Part shown: one piece after another, positions 1 to 9,744 of the stretch | How the letters are laid out: every line of letters begins with the position of its first letter | How positions within the stretch are numbered: position 1 is the first letter of the stretch | NCBI RefSeq assembly: GCF_900100965.1 | Contig: NZ_FMUJ01000003.1 | Span: 496,001-560,000, forward strand | DNA from: Variovorax sp. EL159 | Lineage (GTDB): Bacteria > Pseudomonadota > Gammaproteobacteria > Burkholderiales > Burkholderiaceae_C | Direction: 5' to 3' | DNA: 64,000 bases | Program-made: the position numbers and the translations under genes | The notes under the pieces: generated by a model | The model's input: only the letters and a program-made list of their open reading frames with translations | Database searches by the model: none | What the model was told of the DNA's origin: nothing

Positions 1-564
1 GAAGCGCAAAAGCAGGGCCTGGACGCCAGCGACGACTACAAGAACCAGCTCGAACTCGCACGCCAGGCCATCCTGATCCGCGCCCTGTTCGACAACTACC
101 GCAAGACCAACCCGATCTCGGACGCCGACGTGAAGGCCGAGTACGACAAGTTCGTCGCGGCCAATGGCGGCAAGGAATACAAGGCCCGCCACATCCTGGT
201 CGAAACCGAAGACCAGGCCAAGAAGATCATGGCCGACCTGAAGAAGGGTGCCAAGTTCGAAGACATCGCCAAGAAGCAGAGCAAGGACCCGGGATCGGGC
301 GCCAACGGCGGCGACCTCGACTGGGCCAACCCCGCGAGCTTCGTGCCCGAGTTCTCCGAAGCCATGATCAAGCTCAAGAAGGGCGAGACCACCCCCGCGC
401 CCATCAAGACGCAGTTCGGCTGGCACATCATCCGTGTCGACGACATCCGCCAGGCCCAACTGCCGAAGCTGGAAGAAGTGAAGCCGCAGATCATCCAGCA
501 GCTGCAGCAACAACGCCTGCAGAAGTACCAGGAAGAACTGCGCGCGAAGGCGAAGGTGGAGTAA
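1..564 (+). CDS. Parvulin-type peptidylprolyl isomerase, C-terminal part (5' end outside window)
   Basis: The reading frame is open from base 1, so the N-terminus, including any signal peptide, lies upstream of the window; 187 residues are visible. A PpiC/rotamase domain runs from about residue 55 to 150, with the typical ARHILVETEDQA opening, the GGDLDWANP block and the QFGWHIIRVDD ending. A charged helical tail rich in Gln, Lys and Glu follows. Such proteins catalyse cis-trans isomerisation of prolyl bonds, usually in the periplasm on folding outer membrane proteins (SurA/PrsA-like). A strong terminator 25 bases after the stop ends the transcript. Family assignment is firm; the exact substrate is unknown. 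Confidence 0.9.
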   Translation, partial: EAQKQGLDASDDYKNQLELARQAILIRALFDNYRKTNPISDADVKAEYDKFVAANGGKEYKARHILVETEDQAKKIMADLKKGAKFEDIAKKQSKDPGSGANGGDLDWANPASFVPEFSEAMIKLKKGETTPAPIKTQFGWHIIRVDDIRQAQLPKLEEVKPQIIQQLQQQRLQKYQEELRAKAKVE

Positions 565-589
565 GCAAGCCTCCGGCTTCTGCCCCCAC

Positions 590-617
590 AAAAAAGCGGC
601 CTACGGGCCGCTTTTTT
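590..617. terminator. Bidirectional rho-independent terminator
   Basis: A perfect 6-bp GC stem (GCGGCC / GGCCGC, loop TACG) is flanked by six A on the left and six T on the right, so it can stop transcription from both strands. It sits between the convergent prolyl isomerase gene and the minus-strand purL unit. Confidence 0.9.
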
Positions 618-638
618 ATTGCCTCGAAACCGGCGAGA

Positions 639-950
639 TCAGATCGCCCAGGTGCCGAAGTTGTCGCCCGGCCCGTCGAGCACAAGAAAGGCCCGCCAGG
701 CGGCATCCGCGCTGTCGCCCTGCATCGCACGGCGCAGCGCGTCGAGCGTGCGCACGATCTTCTTCGAGGCGCCGAAATGCGCGGCGTTGAGCGCATCGAG
801 TTGCGGCAGCAGGACCTGCAACACCTGCGCACGGGCCACCGGCTCGGCAGCCGGGTCGCCCTGCCACGCGAGCAGTTGCTTGCGAATCAGGTCCTCGATC
901 CGCGCCGCTTCCAGCACGTGCCGGCTTTGCGGATGGTCGAGGTCGAGCAT
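639..950 (-). CDS. Small hypothetical protein downstream of purL
   Basis: This 103-residue reading frame starts with ATG 5 bases after the purL stop on the same strand and ends just before a shared terminator, so it fits as the last gene of the purL transcript. The product is predicted soluble, helical and Ala/Leu/Arg rich, with no signal peptide or membrane segment. I do not recognise a domain. It could be a real small gene conserved beside purL or a chance frame; position and strand favour the first. Confidence 0.6.
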   Translation of the reverse strand: MLDLDHPQSRHVLEAARIEDLIRKQLLAWQGDPAAEPVARAQVLQVLLPQLDALNAAHFGASKKIVRTLDALRRAMQGDSADAAWRAFLVLDGPGDNFGTWAI

Positions 951-955
951 CGGCT

Positions 956-3900
956 TCAGCCCACCCAGCGGCGCGCATTGCGCCAGATCTGCATCCAGGG
1001 GCTCAGTTCGCTGCGGTCGCCCGGCGTCCAGCTCATCTGGATGTTGCGGAACACGCGCTCCGGGTGCGGCATCACGGCGGTGAAGCGGCCGTCAGGCGTG
1101 GTGACCGAGGTCAGGCCGCCTGCGCTGCCGTTCGGGTTGAACGGGTACTGCTCGGTCGGCTTGCCGTGGTTGTCGACGAAGCGCATGGCCGCGATGGCCT
1201 TGGCCGCATCGCCGCGGTGCTTGAAGTTGGCGTAGCCCTCGCCGTGCGCAACCGCGATCGGCAGGCGGCTGCCGGCCATGCCCGCGAAGAAGATGCTGGG
1301 CGATTCGAGCACTTCGACCATCGACAGGCGAGCCTCGAAGCGCTCGCTCTGGTTGGTGGTGAAGCGCGGCCAGGCTTCGGCGCCCGGAATGATGTCGGCC
1401 AGTTCGGCAAACATCTGGCAGCCGTTGCACACGCCCAGACCGAAGGTGTCGGTACGGCCGAAGAAGGCCTTGAACTGCTCGGCCAGCTTCGGGTTGAAGG
1501 TGATGCTGCGGGCCCAGCCGATGCCGGCGCCCAGCGTGTCGCCGTAGCTGAAGCCGCCGCAGGCGACCACGCCCTTGAAGTTGGCCAGGTCTGCCCTGCC
1601 CGTCTGCAGGTCGGTCATGTGGACGTCGTAGGCCTCGAAGCCCGCCTCGGTGAAGGCATAGGCCATCTCGACATGCGAGTTGACGCCCTGCTCGCGCAGG
1701 ATCGCGACCTTCGGCCGGGATTGGAGGATGGCCGGGGCCGCCGGCTGCGCGTTCGGCAGGAACACGTGCATGCCCGGGTCCGAAGGCTCGCCGGCCGCGG
1801 CGTGCTCGGCATCGGCGCAGGCCGGGTTGTCGCGCTCGCGGGCGATCTTCCAGCTGACCGAATCCCACACCTGCTGCAGGTCTTGCAAGGTCGCGCTGAA
1901 GACCGACTTGGCATCGCGCCAGATTTCGAGCTTGCCCTTGCCGGCGTCCATGGTCGAGCTGGCCGGCCGCGTCTTGCCGACGAAATGGCTGTGGGCGCTC
2001 AGGCCATGGGTACGCAGCACCTGCATCACGTCGTTGCGCTCGGCCGTGCGCACCTGCAGCACCATGCCGAGTTCTTCGTTGAACAGCGCCTTGAGCGTGA
2101 GCTCTTCGCGCCGGCCGCTGACCTGCTGCGCCCAGTTCTTGGCGTCGCCGGTTTCCATGCGGCTGTCGGAAATGCCGTCACCCTCGGTGACCAGCATGTC
2201 GACGTTGAGCGCCACGCCGACATGGCCGGCAAAGGCCATTTCGCAGGCGGTGGCGAACAGGCCGCCGTCGCTGCGGTCGTGCATCGCGAGGATCTTGCCG
2301 TCGGCGCGCAGCGCGTTCACGGCGTTCACCAGCGCGACCAGTTGCGCCGGATCGTCGAGGTCGGGCACGGCGTCGCCGCTCTGGTTGAGCGTCTGCGACA
2401 GGATGCTGCCGGCCATGCGGTGCTGGCCACGGCCCAGGTCGATCAGCACGAGCGTGGTGTCGGCTTCGGTGGCGTCGAGCTGCGGCGTGAGCGTGCCGCG
2501 CACATCGGCCAGGGTGGCAAAGGCGGTGACGATCAGGCTCACGGGCGAGGTGACCTTCTTGGCCTGCCCTTCGTCCTTCCACTGCGTGCGCATCGACAGC
2601 GAATCCTTGCCGACCGGAATCGACACGCCCAGCGCCGGGCACAGTTCCAGGCCCACGGCCTTGACGGTTTCGTACAGCGCGGCGTCTTCGCCGGGTTCGC
2701 CGCAAGCCGCCATCCAGTTGGCCGAGAGCTTGACGCGCGAGAGTTCGATCGGCGCGGCCAGCAGGTTGGTGATGGCCTCGGCCACGGCCATGCGGCCCGA
2801 GGCCGGCGCGTCGAGCGCGGCCAGCGGCGTGCGCTCGCCCATGCTCATGGCTTCACCGGCGAAGCCCTTGTAGTCGGCCAGCGTCACGGCGCAGTCGGCC
2901 ACAGGCACCTGCCACGGGCCGACCATCTGGTCGCGGTGGCTCAGGCCGCCCACGGTGCGGTCGCCGATAGTGATCAGGAAGCGCTTGGACGCCACGGTCG
3001 GGTGCGCAAGCACGTCGATGGCGGCCTTCTGCAGGTCGACGCCCGTGAGGTCGAGCGGCTTGAAGCTGCGGGCGACGCTCTTCACATCGCGGTGCATCTT
3101 GGGCGGCTTGCCGAGCAGCACGTCCATCGGCATGTCGACCGGCTGGACCGCGGCGCCTTCGTCGGCCACCAGCAGCTGGCGCGCTTCGGTCGCCACGCCG
3201 ACCACCGAGAACGGGCAGCGCTCGCGCTCGCAGAAAGCCTTGAACTGTTCGAGCGATTCCGGCGCGATGGCCAGCACGTAGCGCTCCTGGCTTTCGTTGC
3301 ACCAGATTTCCTTGGGCGCCATGCCCGACTCTTCGAGCGGCACGGCGCGCAGGTCGAAGCGCGCGCCACGGCCGGCGTCGTTGGTCAGCTCGGGGAAGGC
3401 GTTGCTCAGGCCGCCCGCGCCCACGTCGTGGATCGCCAGGATCGGGTTGGCCGCACCCTGCTGCCAGCAGTGGTTGATGACCTCCTGCGCACGGCGTTCG
3501 ATTTCGGGGTTGCCGCGCTGCACTGAGTCGAAGTCGAGCTCGGCCGCGTTGGCGCCGGTGGCCATCGAGCTGGCGGCGCTGCCGCCCATGCCGATGCGCA
3601 TGCCGGGGCCGCCGAGCTGGATCAGCAGCGAGCCGGCCGGGAACTGGATCTTCTTGGTCTGCGCGGCGTCGATGCTGCCGAGGCCGCCCGCGATCATGAT
3701 GGGCTTGTGATAGCCGCGCTGCACGGTGTCGAGGTCGCTCGCGATGGTCTGCTCGTACTCGCGGAAGTAACCCAGCAGGTTGGGCCGGCCGAATTCGTTG
3801 TTGAACGCGGCGCCGCCCAGCGGGCCCTCGGTCATGATCTGCAGCGGGCTGGCGATGTGCTCGGGCTTGCCGTAGTGACCGTCTTCAGGCCACAGCTTGG

Positions 3901-5008
3901 ACACGGTGAAGCCGGTCAGGCCGGCCTTGGGCCTGGAGCCCCGGCCGGTGGCGCCTTCGTCGCGAATCTCGCCGCCCGCGCCGGTCGAGGCACCCGGGAA
4001 AGGCGAAATGGCCGTCGGGTGGTTGTGCGTCTCGACCTTCATGAGCACGTGGCTCAGGGCGCTCTCTTTTTGATAGCCCTGCTCGCCCGATGCGCTCGCA
4101 CGTGCCACGAAGCGCTCGATGTTGTTGCCCTCCATCACCGAGGCGTTGTCCGCATAGGCGATCACCGTGTGCTGCGGGTTCTGCTTCTCGGTGTGGCGGA
4201 TCATCGAGAACAGGCTTTGCGGCTGCGCCGTGCCGTCGATGGTGAAGTTGGCGTTGAAGATCTTGTGGCGGCAGTGCTCGCTGTTGGCCTGCGCGAACAT
4301 CATCAGCTCGACGTCGCTCGGGTTGCGGCCCAGGCGGGTGAAGGCTTCGACCAGGTAGTCGATTTCGTCCTCGGCCAGCGCCAGGCCGAAGCCGGTGTTG
4401 GCCGCTTCCAGCGCCGCGCGGCCGCCGGTCTGCACGTCGACCTGCGCCATCGGCTGGGCCGGCAGTTCGCTGAACAGGCTGGCCGCCTGCTCGACGGTGG
4501 CCAGCACCGATTCGGTCATGCGGTCGTGCAGCGGGCCTGCCACGGCGGCCAGTGCGTCGCCTTCGAGAACCGGCGCCTTGCCGATCAGCGGGGCCTTGAG
4601 CTTCAGGTGGTACTGCGTGACGCGCTCGACCCGGCGCAGCGCCAGGCCGCAGTTGTGGGCAATGTCGGTGGCCTTGGAGGCCCAGGGCGACACCGTGCCC
4701 AGCCGGGGCGTAACGACCACCGAAGTGCCCGCCTTGGCCGGCGCCTCGAAGGGCTCGCCGTAGGTCAGGAGCGCGGCGAAGCGGTCCCGGTCGGCATCGC
4801 CCAGCGAGGCGTCGGTCACCACGAGGTGCACGAAACGGGCCGAAATGCCCTCGATGCGCGGCTCGATGGCCTGCAATTTCGGCAGCAGTTGCCGCGCGCG
4901 GAAGTCGCTGAGCGCGCTGCCGCCCTCGAACAGGGTTACGACGGGAAGGGCTTGAGGTGCGGGCTGCGTCACGGTCGATGGGGGCCTGGTGGCCGCGTTG
5001 GGAATCAA
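956..5008 (-). CDS. purL: Phosphoribosylformylglycinamidine synthase (FGAM synthase), large single-chain form
   Basis: Catalyses the ATP- and glutamine-dependent conversion of FGAR to FGAM, step four of purine synthesis, in the cytoplasm. At 1350 residues it is the fused proteobacterial form (about 1300). Visible are the N-terminal PurS-like region, the [20 protein letters not shown] block, the two AIRS-like synthase halves ([65 protein letters not shown]) and a C-terminal class I glutamine amidotransferase with nucleophile Cys near residue 1193 (GVCNGCQMF) and the His-Glu pair in MPHPERVFR. The first methionine gives about 20 residues of extra leader before [13 protein letters not shown], so the true start could be slightly downstream. 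Confidence 0.97.
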   Translation of the reverse strand: MIPNAATRPPSTVTQPAPQALPVVTLFEGGSALSDFRARQLLPKLQAIEPRIEGISARFVHLVVTDASLGDADRDRFAALLTYGEPFEAPAKAGTSVVVTPRLGTVSPWASKATDIAHNCGLALRRVERVTQYHLKLKAPLIGKAPVLEGDALAAVAGPLHDRMTESVLATVEQAASLFSELPAQPMAQVDVQTGGRAALEAANTGFGLALAEDEIDYLVEAFTRLGRNPSDVELMMFAQANSEHCRHKIFNANFTIDGTAQPQSLFSMIRHTEKQNPQHTVIAYADNASVMEGNNIERFVARASASGEQGYQKESALSHVLMKVETHNHPTAISPFPGASTGAGGEIRDEGATGRGSRPKAGLTGFTVSKLWPEDGHYGKPEHIASPLQIMTEGPLGGAAFNNEFGRPNLLGYFREYEQTIASDLDTVQRGYHKPIMIAGGLGSIDAAQTKKIQFPAGSLLIQLGGPGMRIGMGGSAASSMATGANAAELDFDSVQRGNPEIERRAQEVINHCWQQGAANPILAIHDVGAGGLSNAFPELTNDAGRGARFDLRAVPLEESGMAPKEIWCNESQERYVLAIAPESLEQFKAFCERERCPFSVVGVATEARQLLVADEGAAVQPVDMPMDVLLGKPPKMHRDVKSVARSFKPLDLTGVDLQKAAIDVLAHPTVASKRFLITIGDRTVGGLSHRDQMVGPWQVPVADCAVTLADYKGFAGEAMSMGERTPLAALDAPASGRMAVAEAITNLLAAPIELSRVKLSANWMAACGEPGEDAALYETVKAVGLELCPALGVSIPVGKDSLSMRTQWKDEGQAKKVTSPVSLIVTAFATLADVRGTLTPQLDATEADTTLVLIDLGRGQHRMAGSILSQTLNQSGDAVPDLDDPAQLVALVNAVNALRADGKILAMHDRSDGGLFATACEMAFAGHVGVALNVDMLVTEGDGISDSRMETGDAKNWAQQVSGRREELTLKALFNEELGMVLQVRTAERNDVMQVLRTHGLSAHSHFVGKTRPASSTMDAGKGKLEIWRDAKSVFSATLQDLQQVWDSVSWKIARERDNPACADAEHAAAGEPSDPGMHVFLPNAQPAAPAILQSRPKVAILREQGVNSHVEMAYAFTEAGFEAYDVHMTDLQTGRADLANFKGVVACGGFSYGDTLGAGIGWARSITFNPKLAEQFKAFFGRTDTFGLGVCNGCQMFAELADIIPGAEAWPRFTTNQSERFEARLSMVEVLESPSIFFAGMAGSRLPIAVAHGEGYANFKHRGDAAKAIAAMRFVDNHGKPTEQYPFNPNGSAGGLTSVTTPDGRFTAVMPHPERVFRNIQMSWTPGDRSELSPWMQIWRNARRWVG

Positions 5009-5079
5009 GAAATCTGGGCGGATGGCCGCTGACTGGGGTCATCCGCGTTAACCCGGGATTTTAGGCCAACGCCGGGCCG

Positions 5080-5141
5080 CCCCAAGTTGGCCGCCCCCCT
5101 CGGGGGGCAGCGGGAACACGAAGTGCCCCGCGCTGGGGGCA
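5080..5141. repeat. REP-like pair of GC palindromes upstream of map
   Basis: Two adjacent hairpins lie between the divergent purL and map genes. The first is six C, a TC loop and six G (5094-5107); the second is the imperfect palindrome TGCCCC-GCGC-TGGGGGCA near 5124-5141. The texture matches repetitive extragenic palindromes common between genes in Comamonadaceae. No second copy is present in this window. Confidence 0.5.
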
Positions 5142-5158
5142 GGTTCATTCTGCGATGG

Positions 5159-5164
5159 GATAAT
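5159..5164 (+). promoter_or_regulatory. Candidate -10 box of map, implying a leaderless transcript
   Basis: GATAAT lies six bases before the map ATG, so initiation at normal distance would fall on or next to the start codon. There is no good Shine-Dalgarno sequence in between and no clear -35 box. Weak prediction. Confidence 0.35.
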
Positions 5165-5170
5165 TCCAGG

Positions 5171-5995
5171 ATGAGCATTACTTACAAAGACGCTGCAGGC
5201 ATCGTCGCCATGCGCGTCGCCTGCCGCCTCGGGTCCGAAGTGCTGGACTACCTCACGCCCTTCATCAAGCCCGGCATCACGACGAACGAGATCGACCGGC
5301 TGGCGGCGGAATACATGGTCAAGCAGGGCACCACCTCGGCCACGGTGGGTTACCTGGGCGCAAGCAGCGTGCCCTTTCCGAAATCGCTGTGCACTTCGGT
5401 CAACCACGTGGTGTGCCACGGCATCCCCAATGACAAGCCCTTGAAGAAGGGCGACATCATGAACATCGACGTCACCGTCATCAAGGACGGCTGGTTCGGC
5501 GACAACAGCCGCATGTTCGTGATCGGCGACGCCTCCATCGCGGCCAAGCGCCTGTGCTCCATCACCTTCGAAGCCATGTGGCACGGCATCCTGCAGGTGC
5601 GCCCCGGCGGCCACCTGGGCGACGTGGGCCACGCGATCCAGAAGTTCGCCGAAGGCCAGGGCTTCTCGGTGGTGCGCGAGTTCTGCGGCCACGGCGTGGG
5701 CCAGCGCTTTCATGAAGAGCCGCAGGTGCTGCACTACGGCCGCCCCGGCACCATGGAAGAACTCAAGCCCGGCATGATCTTCACCATCGAGCCGATGATC
5801 AACGCCGGCAAGCGCGACGTGAAGGAAGACTTCAAGGGCGGCCAGTACGACGGCTGGACCATCGTCACCCGCGACCACTCGCTGTCGGCCCAGTGGGAGC
5901 ACACGGTGCTGGTCACCGAAACCGGCTACGAGGTGCTGACCCTGTCGGAAGGCAGCCCGCCGCTGCCCTCCTTCGTCACCTCGACCAAGACCTGA
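5171..5995 (+). CDS. map: Type I methionine aminopeptidase
   Basis: Removes the initiator methionine from nascent proteins. The 274-residue product has the pita-bread metallopeptidase motifs: [19 protein letters not shown], the metal-binding aspartates in [19 protein letters not shown], the histidine in [14 protein letters not shown], and the glutamates in IFTIEPMIN and [10 protein letters not shown] chose the internal ATG before SITYKDAAG because it matches the usual family N-terminus; an upstream in-frame ATG at 5087 would add 28 residues encoded by the palindromic repeat. glnD follows 25 bases later on the same strand. Confidence 0.95.
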   Translation: MSITYKDAAGIVAMRVACRLGSEVLDYLTPFIKPGITTNEIDRLAAEYMVKQGTTSATVGYLGASSVPFPKSLCTSVNHVVCHGIPNDKPLKKGDIMNIDVTVIKDGWFGDNSRMFVIGDASIAAKRLCSITFEAMWHGILQVRPGGHLGDVGHAIQKFAEGQGFSVVREFCGHGVGQRFHEEPQVLHYGRPGTMEELKPGMIFTIEPMINAGKRDVKEDFKGGQYDGWTIVTRDHSLSAQWEHTVLVTETGYEVLTLSEGSPPLPSFVTSTKT

Positions 5996-6020
5996 CGCGC
6001 CCCGAGCGCGCCTTCCGGCC

Positions 6021-8627
6021 GTGATCGAAGCAGCCAAGATCGACGTGGCGACGCTGCGCGAAGCCTATCGCGCGAAGAAGCTCGCCCTCTTCGACACCCT
6101 GCGCTTTGCGCGCGCCCCCACCCGCAGCGTGCACACGGTGCTGCGCCAGCTCTCGGCGCTGGCCGACCAGACGCTCTGCACGCTCTGGGAAGAAGCCGAT
6201 TTCGGCGACTCGCTGACGCTGGCGGCCGTGGGCGGCTTCGGCCGCGGCGAGCTGTTTCCATATTCCGATGTCGACGTGCTCCTGCTGCTGCCGCCCGAAG
6301 GCCACGAGAGCGAGATCGACCCGGCCCGCATCGAGGCCTTCATCGGCCACTGCTGGGACGCGGGCCTGGAAATCGGCTCCAGCGTGCGCACGGTCGAAGA
6401 GTGCCTGGCCGAAGCCGAGAAAGACGTCACCGTCCAGACCTCGCTGCTCGAAGCCCGGCTGATCGCCGGCAACAAGAAGCTCTTTACCGCCTTTCGCCGC
6501 CGCTTCACGCGCGCCATCGATCCGCAGGCCTTCTTCGTCGCCAAGTCGCAAGAGATGCGGCACCGCCACCAGAAGTTCGACAACACGCCCTACGCGCTCG
6601 AACCCAACTGCAAGGAATCGCCCGGCGGCCTGCGCGACCTGCAGACCATCTTGTGGATGACCAAGGCCGCCGGTTTCGGCAGCCGCTGGGACGACCTTGC
6701 CAAGAACGGCCTGGCCACCTCGTTCGAGGCCCAGCAGATCAAGCGCAACGAGGCCCTGCTCTCGCTCATTCGCGCCCGGCTGCACGTGATCGCCAACCGG
6801 CGCGAAGACCGCCTGGTGTTCGACCTGCAGACCGCCGTGGCCGCGAGCTTCGGCTACGAAAGCGAATCGCAGCGCAAGTCGAGCGAGGCGCTGATGCGGC
6901 GCTATTACTGGGCCGCCAAGGCCGTGTCGCAGCTCAACCAGATCCTGCTGCTCAACATCGCCGAACGGCTGCAGCCGCAGGGCGAGCAGCCCACGCCGAT
7001 CAACAAGCGCTTCTACGAGCGCGCCGGCCTGATCGAGATCGCCAGCGACGACCTGTACGAGCGCGAGCCGCATGCGGTGCTCGAAACTTTCCTGCTCTAC
7101 CAGAAGACCATCGGCGTGAAGGGCCTGTCGGCGCGCACGCTGCGCGCGCTGTACAACGCGCGCCACGTGATGGACAGCAAGTTCCGCAACGACCCGGTCA
7201 ACCACGAAACCTTCATGCGGATCCTGATGCAGCCCTACGGCATCACGCATGCCTTCCGGCTGATGAACCAGACCTCGGTGCTGGGGCGCTACCTGCGCGT
7301 GTTCCGCAGCATCGTGGGGCAGATGCAGCACGACCTGTTCCACGTGTACACGGTCGACCAGCACATCCTGATGGTGCTGCGCAACGTGCGCCGCTTCTTC
7401 ATTGCCGAGCACGCGCACGAATACCCGTTCTGCTCGCAGCTCGCGGCCGGCTGGGACAAGCCGTGGATCCTTTATGTCGCGGCGCTGTTCCACGACATCG
7501 CCAAGGGCCGCGGCGGCGACCATTCGACGCTCGGCGCACGCGACGTGCAGCGCTTCTGCAAGCAGCACGGCATTGCGCGCGAAGACGCGAAGCTCATCGA
7601 GTTCCTCGTCGCCGAGCACCTGGTGATGAGCCAAGTCGCGCAGAAGCAGGACCTGAGCGACCCCGAGGTGATTGGCGCCTTCGCCAAGCGCGTGGGCAAC
7701 GAGCGCTATCTCACCGCGCTGTACCTGCTGACGGTTGCCGACATCCGCGGCACCTCGCCGCGCGTGTGGAATGCCTGGAAGGGCAAGCTGCTCGAAGACC
7801 TGTACCGCTTCACCCTGCGTGCACTCGGCGGGCGCATGCCCGACCCGGACGCCGAGGTCGAGTCGCGCAAGCGCGAGGCGCTGGTGCTGCTCGCCCTGCA
7901 CGCCCAGCGCTTCGAGGCGCACAAGGCCTTGTGGGACACGCTCGACGTCGGCTACTTCATGCGCCACGACGCCACCGAGATCGCCTGGCACGCCAAGCAG
8001 CTCTCGCGCTTCGTGCCGCCCAAGAACGTGCCCATCGACCCGAAGGCGCCGCCCATCGTGCGCGCGCACCTGTCGCCGGTGGGCGAAGGGCTGCAGGTGG
8101 TCGTCTACACGCCCGACCAGCCCGATCTGTTCGCGCGCATCTGCGGCTACTTCGACCAGTCGTCCTTCAGCATCCTCGATGCCAAGGTGCACACCACGAG
8201 CAACGGCTACGCGCTCGACACCTTCCAGGTCGTGACCACCTTCCTGCCCGACCACTACCGCGACCTCATCAGCATGGTCGAGTCGGGCCTGGCGCAGACG
8301 CTCACCGAGGCCGGCGCCCTGCCCGCGCCCAGCATGGGCCGAGTGTCGCGCCGGGTGCGCAGCTTTCCGATCAAGCCGCGCATCAGCCTCGTGCCCGACG
8401 ACAAGGCGCAGCGCTGGGTGCTCAGCATCTCGGCCAGCGACCGCGCGGGCCTGCTGTACTCGGTAGCCCGCGTGCTTGCGCGCCATCACCTGAACCTGCA
8501 GCTCGCCAAGGTCACGACGCTGGGCGAGCGCGTGGAAGACAGCTTCCTCATCAGCGGCCCCGAACTGCAGGGCCAGAAGACGCAGCTGGCCATCGAAACC
8601 GACCTGATGGAAGCCCTGGCCTCCTGA
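6021..8627 (+). CDS. glnD: [Protein-PII] uridylyltransferase / uridylyl-removing enzyme
   Basis: Senses glutamine and adds or removes UMP on PII proteins, controlling nitrogen assimilation. The 868-residue product shows the full family layout: nucleotidyltransferase motif [15 protein letters not shown] at 71-85 with catalytic D83 and D85, the central GlnD linker domain, an HD hydrolase domain ([13 protein letters not shown] near 490), and two C-terminal ACT domains from about 690 and 800 that bind glutamine. The start is a GTG with no clear ribosome binding site, so translation may be coupled to map. Confidence 0.97.
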   Translation: MIEAAKIDVATLREAYRAKKLALFDTLRFARAPTRSVHTVLRQLSALADQTLCTLWEEADFGDSLTLAAVGGFGRGELFPYSDVDVLLLLPPEGHESEIDPARIEAFIGHCWDAGLEIGSSVRTVEECLAEAEKDVTVQTSLLEARLIAGNKKLFTAFRRRFTRAIDPQAFFVAKSQEMRHRHQKFDNTPYALEPNCKESPGGLRDLQTILWMTKAAGFGSRWDDLAKNGLATSFEAQQIKRNEALLSLIRARLHVIANRREDRLVFDLQTAVAASFGYESESQRKSSEALMRRYYWAAKAVSQLNQILLLNIAERLQPQGEQPTPINKRFYERAGLIEIASDDLYEREPHAVLETFLLYQKTIGVKGLSARTLRALYNARHVMDSKFRNDPVNHETFMRILMQPYGITHAFRLMNQTSVLGRYLRVFRSIVGQMQHDLFHVYTVDQHILMVLRNVRRFFIAEHAHEYPFCSQLAAGWDKPWILYVAALFHDIAKGRGGDHSTLGARDVQRFCKQHGIAREDAKLIEFLVAEHLVMSQVAQKQDLSDPEVIGAFAKRVGNERYLTALYLLTVADIRGTSPRVWNAWKGKLLEDLYRFTLRALGGRMPDPDAEVESRKREALVLLALHAQRFEAHKALWDTLDVGYFMRHDATEIAWHAKQLSRFVPPKNVPIDPKAPPIVRAHLSPVGEGLQVVVYTPDQPDLFARICGYFDQSSFSILDAKVHTTSNGYALDTFQVVTTFLPDHYRDLISMVESGLAQTLTEAGALPAPSMGRVSRRVRSFPIKPRISLVPDDKAQRWVLSISASDRAGLLYSVARVLARHHLNLQLAKVTTLGERVEDSFLISGPELQGQKTQLAIETDLMEALAS

Positions 8628-8715
8628 GCAACCGATTCCCGAGTGGCGCCGCGGGTCATGCAGCCCATCGCCACGCCAGGCCGACGTTTCGGACCATCGC
8701 CTTCAGAATGCCGAC

Positions 8716-9744
8716 ATGGACACTTTGATCGAACAGCTTTCCGACTCGGTCTCTTCGGCAAAGACGCTGGAAGACCTCACGCGTCCGATGCTCGAGATGC
8801 TCGAAGTGGTGACCGGCCTCGAATCGACCTACCTCACGACCATCGACCTCGACAAGGGCCTGCAGCACATTCTTTTTGCGCGCAACGCCAGGCAGCTGAC
8901 CATTCCCGAAGGGCTGTCGGTGCCCTGGTCCGACACGCTGTGCCGGCGCGCGCTCGAAGAAGGCCGCACCTACACCGACGACGTCGCGAATTGCTGGGGC
9001 GACTCCGACGCGGCGCGGCAGCTCGGCATCCAGACCTATGTGAGCACGCCCGTGAAAACCGACAGCGGCGGCCTCTTCGGCACGCTGTGCGCGGCCAGCG
9101 CGGTGCGCCTTCCGCTGTCGTCGCGCGCGGAATCGGTGCTCCAGCTTTTCGCGCGGCTGATCGGCCAGCAGGTCGAGCGCGAGCTGCTGTTCGTCAAGCT
9201 CAAGAAGGCCAACACCGAGCTGGCCGCCTATGCATCGACCGACGCCCTCACCGGCCTGGCCAACCGCCGCTCGCTCATCGAGGCGCTGCGCCGCATGCTC
9301 GCGCAGGGTGCGCAAGACGGTCATTGGGTGCTGGTCGGCTTCATCGACCTCGACGGTTTCAAGCAAATCAACGACGCGCACGGCCACGATGCCGGCGACG
9401 AATTCCTGGCCGCGATGGCCGCGCGGCTTTCGACCTCGCTGCGCGCGAACGACATGCTCGCGCGCTTCGGCGGCGACGAGTTCGTGGTGATCGGCCCCGG
9501 GCCGGCGCTGGGCGAAGCGCCCACCGGCGCGGCACGGGCGCTCGAAGCGCGCGTGGCCGCCAGCACGGTCAGCGAGCTGAAGCTGCACCGGGCGACGGTG
9601 CGCTACGAAGGGGCCAGCGTCGGCGTGGTGGCCGTCGACCCGCGTGCCGCCTCCGCCGAGGAAGCCCTGCGAAAGGCGGACGACGCCATGTACGAGGTCA
9701 AGCGCAGCCGCCGCGCGGCCGCCAGGGAAACGTCGTCCGTCTGA
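8716..9744 (+). CDS. GAF-GGDEF diguanylate cyclase
   Basis: A 342-residue soluble protein. Residues about 20-165 form a GAF-type sensor domain (VTGLESTYLTTIDLD, VPWSDTLCRRALEEG). A short helical linker leads into a GGDEF domain with DALTGLANRRSL, the DLDGFKQINDAHGHDAGDEFL metal/GTP-binding segment and an intact RFGGDEF signature near 251-257, so it should make cyclic-di-GMP from two GTP. I see no RxxD inhibitory site five residues before the signature. Its stop directly abuts the start of the next cyclase gene, so the two are co-transcribed and probably translationally coupled. Confidence 0.9.
   Translation: MDTLIEQLSDSVSSAKTLEDLTRPMLEMLEVVTGLESTYLTTIDLDKGLQHILFARNARQLTIPEGLSVPWSDTLCRRALEEGRTYTDDVANCWGDSDAARQLGIQTYVSTPVKTDSGGLFGTLCAASAVRLPLSSRAESVLQLFARLIGQQVERELLFVKLKKANTELAAYASTDALTGLANRRSLIEALRRMLAQGAQDGHWVLVGFIDLDGFKQINDAHGHDAGDEFLAAMAARLSTSLRANDMLARFGGDEFVVIGPGPALGEAPTGAARALEARVAASTVSELKLHRATVRYEGASVGVVAVDPRAASAEEALRKADDAMYEVKRSRRAAARETSSV

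Noticed and set aside
1064..3526. 820-residue open frame on the plus strand
   Set aside because: It lies entirely opposite purL, has low-complexity Arg/His/Gly composition and no domain; it is an antisense frame kept open by high GC.
5976..8489. 837-residue open frame on the minus strand
   Set aside because: Antisense of glnD with His/Arg/Val-rich composition and no recognisable fold.
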